From: an uncultured Lachnospiraceae bacterium | GTDB lineage: Bacteria; Bacillota; Clostridia; Lachnospirales; Lachnospiraceae | Length of the DNA: 57,798 nucleotides | Reading direction: 5' to 3' | NCBI GenBank assembly: GCA_910579645.1 | Contig: CAJTVK010000007.1 | Span: forward strand, 1-57,798 | Part shown: in pieces, positions 51,152 through 57,798 of the stretch | Position numbering within the stretch: the first letter of the stretch is position 1 | Layout of the letters: every line of letters begins with the position of its first letter | Translations under genes and position numbers: made by a program | Notes under the pieces: model-generated | What the model saw: the letters and a program-made list of their open reading frames with translations, nothing else | Told to the model about the DNA's origin: nothing | Databases searched by the model: none

Positions 51152-53350
51152 TTACGAAACAATTCTTTTAAACTTCTTTTCTATTTCATATTTGCTCATG
51201 GAAATAATCGTCGGCCTTCCATGAGGACAATGATAAGGATCTTCCAGTGTCAGCAGCTGCTCAATCAAAGCTTCCATGCCGGCACGGTCAAAGGAAGTAT
51301 TCCCTTTCACGGCGGCTTTACACGCCATGGTGGCTATTTTCTGGCGGATTACGCCGGGCGCGCCGTTCACGGTGCCCTCCGACAGTTCGTCCAGCATCTC
51401 CGTGAACAGACCGCTTTCGCTGCAGCCGTACAGTTCGGCAGGCACACTGCGCAAAGCGTATTCATTACCGCCGAAAGACTCTATCTCAAATCCCATGGAT
51501 ACAAATACGGCCATGGATTCCTTCAGCACCGTCTCTTCTTTCCCGGTCAGCGTAACGATAACCGGAGGGTTCAGCATCTGAGCCTCTATGCTGCTTTCCT
51601 GCAGCTGCTTCATGAAGCTTTCGTATTTCACTTTTTCATGGGCGGCATGCTGGTCAATGATAAATAATTTGTCATGAAAAGCAACCAGCCAGTAAGTATC
51701 GAAAATCTGTCCTAAGATACGGTACTCATCCTTAGCTTCCTTTGTCAGCATTTTTTCTTCGAAGAAGTCCAGCTGCACCGGTTTTTCGACAAAAATATGT
51801 TCCGAGGCTTTCAGCACATTTGCATGATTTGCGGCATTTCCGGCAGTCTTGGCGGTAACACCCATGCCGAATATTCTCGGTGACATATTGTTTTGCAGGA
51901 CATCCTGCATTTTGTCCGGTGTTCGGGAAACTTCTCCTTTTTCCGGCAAAATCCGATTATCGACAAAAAATACCTCTTCTTCCGGAATCTCTTCTGCCTG
52001 TTCCGTTTCCAAAGGAAACGTTTCCGCAGCCGTAAATTTCCCGGGCTGAAAAGAAGCGGCAGTACCGTAAACCGTCCCCTCTGCCACATGCTTTCCCGTT
52101 TTCCCTGCCGCTTCATAATCTCCTTTCTTCTCCGCCGTCCCTGCGTTTCCCGCTTCTCCTTCCTTCTCCGCCGTCCCTGCGTTTCCCGCTTCTCCTTCCT
52201 TCTTCGCCGTCCCTGTGTTTCCCGCTTCTCCTTCCGTCTCTTCCGCCTTTTCCTTGGCGGCTCTCCTGACTTCGAAAGGCTCGGGCAGCGTCCCCGGGGA
52301 AAGACCTTTTTCTTTTCCTTCTTTCTCATGCGGCTCTGCCAGCGTCACTTCCGGTATCAGTTCTTTTCGGTGCAGTGTCTGCCCGATTTGAACGGAGACA
52401 AACTGAAAAATTCCGGGTTGGTCGGTGAATCGGACTTCCATTTTGGTAGGGTGCACGTTTACGTCAATATCCTCCGCATCTATCCGGAAATGCAGCACCG
52501 CAAAGGGAAATTTATGCTGCATCACATATTTCCGGTACCCCTCTTCTATGGCTTTGCCGATTACGCTGCTTTTCACAAAACGTCCGTTTACAAAATAAAT
52601 TTCAAAATTTCTGTTGGCACGGTTGATTTCCGGCTTTCCGAGAAACCCCCACATACGGATGCCCTGCCCTGCCACGTCAATAGGAATCAGTGCGGCGGCA
52701 ATATCCCGCCCGTATATCCGATAAATAATTTCCCGCAAATCCCCGTTGCCCGATGTATGGAAGCGGGCCTGCCCGTTATTAATATATTGAAAAGACACAT
52801 TGGGATTGGCCAGAGCCATGTGCTCCATTAAATCCGAAATATATCCTCCTTCCGTCTGAGGCTGCTTTAAAAATTTCTTCCGCACCGGCGTGTTGAAAAA
52901 AAGATTCCGCACAAGGAACGTAGTTCCGTCCGGAGCACCCACCTCTTCCGTTTCGATTTCCTCCCCGCCCTCTATGCGGTATCGGATTCCGGTCAGTTCT
53001 CCCCGAATCTTTGTAATCAGTTCCAGACGTGCCACTGCGGCAATGCTGGACAGAGCCTCCCCTCGGAATCCCAAGCTGCTGATATGGGATAAATCTTCCG
53101 CCGTATTGATTTTGCTGGTGGCATGCCTTAAAAAGGCATTCGGTACCTGCGCCGGCTCTATGCCGCAGCCATTGTCCGTTACGCGAATCAAAGAAATGCC
53201 TCCGTCCCGGATTTCCACGGTAACTGCCGTGGCTCCCGCATCCACTGCATTTTCCAGCAATTCCTTCACCACGCTGGAAGGACGTTCCACCACTTCTCCC
53301 GCCGCTATCTGATCGATTGTCTCTTTGCTCAAAACATGAATCTGCGCCAT
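51152..53350 (-). CDS. mutL: DNA mismatch repair protein MutL
   Basis: Mismatch repair ATPase and endonuclease of 732 residues. The N-terminal GHKL ATPase has GEVVERPSSVVKELLENAVDA, DNGCGI and GFRGEAL. The C-terminal domain carries the metal-dependent nuclease motif DQHAAHEKVKYE, as expected in organisms without MutH, plus the ACKAAVKGN and CPHGRP motifs. The linker (about 350-480) is unusual: it contains three 12-residue repeats rich in Glu, Gly and Ala, encoded by 36-bp DNA repeats at 52128-52235. Confidence 0.95.
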   Translation of the reverse strand: MAQIHVLSKETIDQIAAGEVVERPSSVVKELLENAVDAGATAVTVEIRDGGISLIRVTDNGCGIEPAQVPNAFLRHATSKINTAEDLSHISSLGFRGEALSSIAAVARLELITKIRGELTGIRYRIEGGEEIETEEVGAPDGTTFLVRNLFFNTPVRKKFLKQPQTEGGYISDLMEHMALANPNVSFQYINNGQARFHTSGNGDLREIIYRIYGRDIAAALIPIDVAGQGIRMWGFLGKPEINRANRNFEIYFVNGRFVKSSVIGKAIEEGYRKYVMQHKFPFAVLHFRIDAEDIDVNVHPTKMEVRFTDQPGIFQFVSVQIGQTLHRKELIPEVTLAEPHEKEGKEKGLSPGTLPEPFEVRRAAKEKAEETEGEAGNTGTAKKEGEAGNAGTAEKEGEAGNAGTAEKKGDYEAAGKTGKHVAEGTVYGTAASFQPGKFTAAETFPLETEQAEEIPEEEVFFVDNRILPEKGEVSRTPDKMQDVLQNNMSPRIFGMGVTAKTAGNAANHANVLKASEHIFVEKPVQLDFFEEKMLTKEAKDEYRILGQIFDTYWLVAFHDKLFIIDQHAAHEKVKYESFMKQLQESSIEAQMLNPPVIVTLTGKEETVLKESMAVFVSMGFEIESFGGNEYALRSVPAELYGCSESGLFTEMLDELSEGTVNGAPGVIRQKIATMACKAAVKGNTSFDRAGMEALIEQLLTLEDPYHCPHGRPTIISMSKYEIEKKFKRIVS
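52128..52235. repeat. 36-bp tandem repeat inside mutL, three units
   Basis: Units lie at 52128-52163, 52164-52199 and 52200-52235. The first two are identical and the third differs at two positions. They encode the 12-residue period KEGEAGNAGTAE in the MutL linker. The period keeps the reading frame, so unit gain or loss would only change linker length. Confidence 0.9.
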
Positions 53351-53375
53351 TTATCCATCCTTCCTACTTTGCCTG

Positions 53376-53445
53376 ATTCCAACGCGCAACGAGCCAAGCA
53401 GCCGCACCGGTGCGGATATTTGGCAACTGCCGCGAGTGTCCATCC
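53376..53445 (+). repeat. Dispersed structured repeat, second family, copy 4
   Basis: In the 107-base gap between mutS and mutL. It reads ATTCCAACGCGCAACGAG, then CAAGCAGCC, the hairpin CCGCACC/GGTGCGG, ATATTTGGCAACTGCCGCGAG and CCATCC. The middle is almost identical to the copy at 11702-11780, 42 kb away. Confidence 0.7.
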
Positions 53446-53457
53446 CCATATGCTTCC

Positions 53458-56115
53458 TTACCCGCTCCAACGGTTCTTCAGTTTGTTCTGCAAACGGTAC
53501 AAGGTGTTCAGGGCATCCAGCGGCGTTAAATTTGTCATGTCGATTTCTACCAATTCTTTCAGCACATCTTCGTCGCTGACCGTATCGAACAGGGAAATCT
53601 GTTCCAAATCCACTTCGTCATACTTTTTCACCCGGCTTTTCTTTTCCGCCTTATTATCAACGGCAATGCTCTGTACTTTCTCCGTAATATCGTTATCGCT
53701 AAGCTGTTCCACAATCTCCTTTGCCCGGTCTATGACCATATCGGGAACGCCGGCCAGTCTGGCCACCTGGATTCCATAACTTTTATCCGCGCCCCCCTTT
53801 ATAATTTTGCGCAGGAAAACAATGTCGTCGCCTTTTTCCTTTACGGCGATGCAATAATTGTTCACATTGTGCATCTTTCCTTCCAATTCCGTCAGTTCAT
53901 GATAATGGGTGGCAAACAATGTCTTTGCCCCTAAAATCTTCCGGTTGCTGATATGCTCAATGACTGCCCAGGCGATGCTGAGACCGTCAAAGGTGGAAGT
54001 TCCCCTTCCGATTTCATCCAATATGAGCAAACTTTTGGATGTGGCATTGCGCAGAATATTTGCCACTTCGTTCATTTCCACCATAAACGTGCTTTGCCCG
54101 CTGGCCAAATCGTCGGAAGCGCCGACCCTTGTAAAAATACGGTCCACAATACAGATATCCGCTTCCGAGGCCGGCACAAAACAGCCAATCTGCGCCATCA
54201 GCACAATCAGGGCAGTCTGGCGCATATAAGTGGACTTTCCTGCCATATTCGGCCCGGTAATCACCGCAATGCAGTTTTTGTTGTTATCCAGATAAGTATC
54301 GTTGGCAATGAACATATCGTTGGCAATGACTTTCTCCACTACGGGATGCCTCCCGTTTTTAATATGAATAAGCCCCTTATCATTGATTCGGGGCCGCACA
54401 TACTGACTGCGCTCCGCCACCAGCGACAAAGAAGCGAATACGTCCAAGGCGGCAATTGCTTTCGCGGTTTTCTGAATCCGTTCCGTTTCCGCGGCAATGC
54501 TGTCCCGAATTTTACAGAACATGTCATATTCCAAAGAATACAGCTTGTCCTCCGCGTTCAGTATCGTATCTTCCAGTTCCTTTAGGCGGGGAGTGGTAAA
54601 TCGTTCCGCATTGGTCAGTGTCTGCTTTCGGATATAATCTTCCGGAACCAGATTCAGGTAAGAATTCGTCACTTCAAAATAATAGCCGAACACTTTGTTA
54701 TATTTTATCCGCAGGTTTTTGATTCCCGTCCGTTCCCTGTCCTCTTCTTCCAACGCAGCCAGCCAGCTTTTCCCCTCTGTCTTGGCATGCCGCAGGTTGT
54801 CAATAGTTTCGTCGAACCCTTCCCGGATAATGCCGCCCTCCCGGATGGTAATGGGAGGGTCTTCCACAATTGCATGGTCAATCAGGGAATAAATATCCTC
54901 AAGGGAATCCATATCCCTGTTAAGGTCGGAAATCAGCCCACCTTCCAGTTCCCCCAGCACCGTCTTAATGTGGGGAAGCATTTCCAAGGAATTGCGAAAA
55001 GCGATTAAGTCCCTTGGGTTGGCCGTCTTGTAGCTGACTTTCCCTAGCAGCCGCTCCAAGTCATACACGGGGTTCAGATACTCCCGGATTTCATCCCTTG
55101 CCACGGAATGTCCGCACAAAACCGCAATGGCATCCTGCCGTCTGGAAATTTCCTTTCTGTCAATCAAAGGCTGTTCTATATAGCTGCGCAGCGTCCTGGC
55201 TCCCATGGCAGTCTTTGTTTTGTCCAGTACCCAGAGCAGGGAACCTCGTTTCTGCTTTTCCCGCAATGTTTCCGTCAGTTCCAGATTCCTTCTGGTGGAA
55301 CTGTCCAGCAGCATATATTTATTTGTCAGATAAGGATATAAATGAGTAAAATGAGCCAGCGAAGAGTTCTTCTGCGTCTCATACAAATATTGCAGCAAAG
55401 CCCCTGCCGCAATCATCCCGGTCGGAAAATCCTCAATGCCCAGACCGGTCAGAACCTGTACATGAAAGTGCTTCATCAGGCACTTCCGGCAGGCATCCTC
55501 ATCAAAATAATGGGCTTCTGCCGCATTCACCGTTATCTTCAGCCTGTTTCTCATATCCTCCGTGTCAATCCCGCTGACCAGAAAAGCATCGTTGCAGATT
55601 ATCTCGGAGGGCATATATTTGTTTACCTCATCCGTCAGCTTCCGTGTATCTTCCACTTCCGTCAGGTAATAATCGCCGGTAGTCACATCGGCGACGGAAA
55701 GCCCGATTTTATTGGGCAAATAAGCAATGCTCATCAGATAATTATTTTTCGTTTCTTCCAATGACTGCACATTCAGGTTAGTACCAGGCGTCACAATGCG
55801 GACCACTTCCCGCTTTACCAGTCCTTTTGCCAGCTTCGGGTCTTCTACCTGTTCGCAGATAGCCACCTTATAGCCTTTGGAAACAAGCTTTGTCAGATAG
55901 CCGTCCACTGCATGATACGGAATCCCGCACATGGGTGCCCGCTCTTCCTGCCCGCAGTTCTTGCCGGTCAGCGTGATTTCCAGTTCTTTGGATGCGGTCA
56001 GGGCATCCTCAAAAAACATCTCATAAAAATCACCCAGCCGATAAAAAAGAATACAGTCCTTGTATTCCTTCTTTGTCTCCATGTATTGCTGCATCATAGG
56101 CGTTAATTCTGCCAC
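53458..56115 (-). CDS. mutS: DNA mismatch recognition protein MutS
   Basis: Mismatch-binding ATPase of 885 residues. The mismatch-probing Phe-x-Glu is in GDFYEMFF (about 28-35). The C-terminal ATPase has Walker A GPNMAGKST, the signature DEIGRGTSTFDG and ATHYHEL. The C-terminal tail (about 800-885) is rich in charged residues and ends in the usual dimer segment. The start is GTG with AAAGGAG upstream. It is the first gene of the mutS-mutL-miaA unit. Confidence 0.97.
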   Translation of the reverse strand: MAELTPMMQQYMETKKEYKDCILFYRLGDFYEMFFEDALTASKELEITLTGKNCGQEERAPMCGIPYHAVDGYLTKLVSKGYKVAICEQVEDPKLAKGLVKREVVRIVTPGTNLNVQSLEETKNNYLMSIAYLPNKIGLSVADVTTGDYYLTEVEDTRKLTDEVNKYMPSEIICNDAFLVSGIDTEDMRNRLKITVNAAEAHYFDEDACRKCLMKHFHVQVLTGLGIEDFPTGMIAAGALLQYLYETQKNSSLAHFTHLYPYLTNKYMLLDSSTRRNLELTETLREKQKRGSLLWVLDKTKTAMGARTLRSYIEQPLIDRKEISRRQDAIAVLCGHSVARDEIREYLNPVYDLERLLGKVSYKTANPRDLIAFRNSLEMLPHIKTVLGELEGGLISDLNRDMDSLEDIYSLIDHAIVEDPPITIREGGIIREGFDETIDNLRHAKTEGKSWLAALEEEDRERTGIKNLRIKYNKVFGYYFEVTNSYLNLVPEDYIRKQTLTNAERFTTPRLKELEDTILNAEDKLYSLEYDMFCKIRDSIAAETERIQKTAKAIAALDVFASLSLVAERSQYVRPRINDKGLIHIKNGRHPVVEKVIANDMFIANDTYLDNNKNCIAVITGPNMAGKSTYMRQTALIVLMAQIGCFVPASEADICIVDRIFTRVGASDDLASGQSTFMVEMNEVANILRNATSKSLLILDEIGRGTSTFDGLSIAWAVIEHISNRKILGAKTLFATHYHELTELEGKMHNVNNYCIAVKEKGDDIVFLRKIIKGGADKSYGIQVARLAGVPDMVIDRAKEIVEQLSDNDITEKVQSIAVDNKAEKKSRVKKYDEVDLEQISLFDTVSDEDVLKELVEIDMTNLTPLDALNTLYRLQNKLKNRWSG

Positions 56116-56135
56116 GTTTATTCTCCTTTGTCTTC

Positions 56136-56210
56136 TTATGTTTTGATGTAGGTAATATCCGGTTTGTTTCTATGACAAAACGGGCATACCTGCTTCGTAT
56201 ACCCGTTCAT
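56136..56210 (-). other. Possible 24-codon leader frame before mutS
   Basis: A short frame from ATG (56210) to TAA (56136) ends 20 bases before the mutS start and encodes a Cys-rich peptide with VCPFCHRNKPD. The ATG lies directly after the -10 box of the mutS promoter, so a transcript from there would start inside it. It may be the remnant of an upstream gene or a chance frame. Confidence 0.25.
56182..56207 (-). other. 5' end hairpin of the mutS transcript
   Basis: On the minus strand AACGGGTATAC and GTATGCCCGTT pair over 11 positions with one G-U pair around GAAGCAG, followed by TTTG. It forms at the very 5' end of the predicted mRNA and could act as an attenuator or as a stabilising cap. 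Confidence 0.5.
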
Positions 56211-56239
56211 AATATACCACAAAGTGTTAAACTTGTAAA
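56211..56239 (-). promoter_or_regulatory. mutS operon promoter
   Basis: On the minus strand TTTACA (56239-56234) and TATATT (56216-56211) are 17 bases apart, both one mismatch from consensus. It would start the mutS-mutL-miaA unit with a leader of about 90 bases. Confidence 0.7.
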
Positions 56240-56320
56240 TGAACTGTTTGCCGCAGACACGGAAATAAATTTGGGGTCCTTAAAAATTGTGTCTGTAGTC
56301 AGACTATTTTCTGCACTCAA

Positions 56321-56500
56321 TTACGGCAGCATAAAATAACCTTTGTCCGGATGCTTCGGCATACCGCGTTCTTTAAAATATATCTCCCGGTATCCCCACG
56401 GCCAGTACTCTGTTAGCTGAATTAGGTCACCCCTTTTTACATCGGCTCCATATACAGATGATACTTCAATAAATCTCTTTCTTTCTCTATTATTCTCGGG
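56321..56500 (-). pseudogene. 3' fragment of an unrecognised gene
   Basis: A minus-strand frame of about 55 codons, closed at its 5' end by a stop and lacking a start codon, reads like real protein (RGDLIQLTEYWPWGYREIYF, ending in GYFMLP and TAA). It looks like the tail of a gene whose front was lost. I do not recognise the family. The interval 56501-56829 holds only short frames that I cannot support. Confidence 0.4.
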
Positions 56501-56796
56501 AAATCAGTTTTTTGGCCTCATGAACCCTAAAATTTGATTATCCAAAGGGCAGTCCCGCTCAGAGCAAATAAACCAAACGGAAGTAAGCATTATGCAGAAA
56601 ACAAACACAACAGAGGAAATCCGCAACAATACAAACAAGCTGGTAGTCAAATATTATCCTGCTATGGGATGGATAGCGATTTGGAAGAAAGGTGAACGGA
56701 CGATAATTACTATTCCTGCTGAAACACCCATCCAAATCCGCCATGGAGATGAGGTTTCATCGTATGGTTCGCATACCATGCCCCTGTTATCTGTCG

Positions 56797-56829
56797 GGGT
56801 ACGCATGGCGGACTCCGGCATGCGTACCC
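56797..56829. repeat. Perfect 11-bp inverted repeat at the flavoprotein remnant
   Basis: GGGTACGCATG (56797-56807) and CATGCGTACCC (56819-56829) flank an 11-base loop. It lies exactly where recognisable flavoprotein sequence stops, so it may mark a rearrangement point. Confidence 0.55.
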
Positions 56830-56999
56830 GAAAATCTTCTTTACAAGCTCCATTGATTTCTTTATCAGCACGCCCGAACAGGACTTGTACCTGAGCATTT
56901 TGAATTTTTCCGCCAGGAGAACCTTATGGCCTTTTTCCGCTAAAGCCTTGGCAGCCGTGCGTCCCGCAGGCCCGCCCCGACCACTGTCACATCATACAT
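56830..56999 (-). pseudogene. FAD-dependent oxidoreductase remnant, frameshifted and truncated
   Basis: After AAAGGAAG, an ATG (56999) begins MYDVTVVGAG, the start of a Rossmann FAD-binding motif. The frame then fails and stops. Adding one C to the GGCCT run (about 56968-56972) restores GPAGRTAAKALAEKGHKVLLAEK, a textbook continuation, followed by YKSCSGVLIKKSMELVKKIFG. Homology ends after about 65 residues at a hairpin. Full proteins of this kind, related to geranylgeranyl reductases, have over 350 residues. Confidence 0.65.
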
Positions 57000-57251
57000 C
57001 TGTATATCTTCCTTTCCGCTGTTTCCTATTACTTCTGCAGAATACCGTTCCCGCTAAAGCAAAAGCATCCACTGAATGATACCATAAATATTTTCTGTCT
57101 TTCACCCAATGGCACGAAGCGACCACTTTTCGGGAAGGAAAGGCATAAAATTCCCAAAGATGAGCAATTGAACGTATCGCCGGCCCGTGGAATTATCTTT
57201 GTACCTATGGTATAATCCAAATTATCACTACGAAATTTGGGGAAAATAATT

Positions 57252-57490
57252 ATGGAATTTACAAATCTGCTCGATACGAAAAACCGCCTGAACTGAGGGA
57301 ATGGCTCATAAATAACCATGATAAGGAAAAGAAATGCCGGGTAATCGTGAAGCGTGGCCGCCCGGTTGATGATGGCACTTTCTGGTATATAGATTCTGTT
57401 GAGGAGGCCATGTGCTTCGGCTGGATAGACAGCACCACAAAAAAGATGGATAACGGCTGGATTTTGGCTTTTGCCAATGATGTACTATAG
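57252..57490 (+). pseudogene. YdeI/OmpD-associated family remnant, frameshifted and truncated
   Basis: GGGGAAAATAATT precedes ATG 57252, whose own frame stops after 14 codons. The next frame reads GIYKSARYEKPPELREWL, then VIVKRGRPVDDGTFWYIDS and EEAMCFGWIDSTTKK, a strong match to the YdeI/OmpD-associated family. Adding one G after the ATG would join start and body. Similarity stops after about 65 residues (MDNG), whereas family members have about 190. A TATAAT lies at 57211. Confidence 0.65.
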
Positions 57491-57725
57491 CCGATGCCCA
57501 TAGCTGCCAGCCAGATTCCCAACTCAATCAGGAAGGCATAGAACAGGGCTTTTGTTTTATCTTATCTCCCGCGTATTCATATGCAGTATAAAAAAGGAAA
57601 GAGAATATCCGGCATATACCATAGCAAGAGATGTTAAAATGCCCAGCAGCGACACGCCCAGGAAAGTGTCCGAGATTATTTTTAAAAAATGTCTTGTCTT
57701 CCATTTGATTAAGTATCCTTTCTTA
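57491..57725 (-). pseudogene. Membrane protein remnant in two frames
   Basis: On the minus strand one frame gives a basic then hydrophobic segment (KTRHFLKIISDTFLGV, then LLGILTSLAMVYAGYSLSFF), and stops. A neighbouring frame continues with TKALFYAFLIELGIWLAAMGIGYS. The two pieces look like adjacent parts of one membrane protein separated by a one-base shift. The family is not recognised. Confidence 0.4.
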
Positions 57726-57798
57726 GGTCAGTTTACAAGGAACTACACGCAGACCGTGAAACGGGCTGCTGACAACAAACGGCGCTATGCTCCCGGCA
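57722..57798 (+). other. Possible partial coding sequence cut by the window end
   Basis: The plus-strand frame reads GQFTRNYTQTVKRAADN and continues basic to the last base. It looks protein-like, but start and end are missing and I cannot name a family. It may belong to a gene or mobile element beyond the window. Confidence 0.25.

Noticed and set aside
56592..56894. 100-codon plus-strand frame
   Set aside because: The first 55 codons look mildly protein-like and a weak ribosome site is present, but the rest runs antisense through the flavoprotein remnant. No family is recognised and the region is decayed.

Overview
This window looks like a chromosomal segment of a gut-type member of the Lachnospiraceae or a close Clostridia relative. 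The support is moderate GC, Gram-positive ribosome binding sites, sigma-A promoters, Gram-positive SOS boxes, a SepF/YggS division cluster, a combined Mre/Min block, and ATPase-less carbohydrate ABC transporters. No rRNA, tRNA or CRISPR array was seen. The genus cannot be fixed from the sequence alone.

Left part (1-7.85 kb): a sialic acid (or related amino sugar) island. nanE and nanA lie behind a strong promoter that carries an inverted repeat. A divergent SGNH esterase follows, then an RpiR/SIS regulator, a YesL-type membrane protein, a lipoprotein solute-binding protein and two MalF/MalG-type permeases, closed by a strong terminator. No transporter ATPase and no ManNAc kinase is present, so these must come from elsewhere.

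7.85-9.9 kb: a repeat-rich, gene-poor stretch. It holds two 154-bp copies of a long palindromic element whose arms and inner stem differ in sequence but stay complementary, a 19-bp and a 63-bp tandem array, copies of a second structured repeat family, and one AT-rich P-loop protein gene.

9.9-13.7 kb: phenylacetate-CoA ligase, a double-ACT protein, and a family 2 glycosidase with beta-glucuronidase features.

13.7-24.7 kb: a signalling cluster. Three large hybrid histidine kinases share the order H-box, ATPase, receiver, receiver. An orphan solute-binding lipoprotein is translationally coupled to the first kinase. The second kinase is split by an in-frame TAG. No DNA-binding output domain or HPt domain is nearby.

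24.7-30.7 kb: lexA and a yneA-like LysM gene diverge from a region with five SOS-box-like sequences. Then come a Xer-type recombinase coupled to a TtcA-family enzyme, a rifamycin ADP-ribosyltransferase (arr), an AI-2E family membrane protein, D-aminoacyl-tRNA deacylase and a small membrane protein.

30.8-56.1 kb, all on the minus strand: a long housekeeping run. In transcription order it is mutS, mutL, miaA, a YnbB-type PLP enzyme, a DUF4321 protein, radC, mreB, mreC, mreD, PBP2, minC, minD, minE, rodA, mgsA, a D-Ala-D-Ala carboxypeptidase lipoprotein, a P-loop protein, a HlyD-like protein, yggS, sepF, aroB, an RluD-type pseudouridine synthase, a cytidylate-kinase-like protein and an HD-GYP protein. 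It joins DNA mismatch repair and tRNA modification to cell shape, septum placement and wall synthesis.

Right end (56.2-57.8 kb): decayed DNA with remnants of at least four genes, including a flavoprotein and a YdeI/OmpD-family gene. Each of those two appears to be broken by a single-base deletion in a C or G run.
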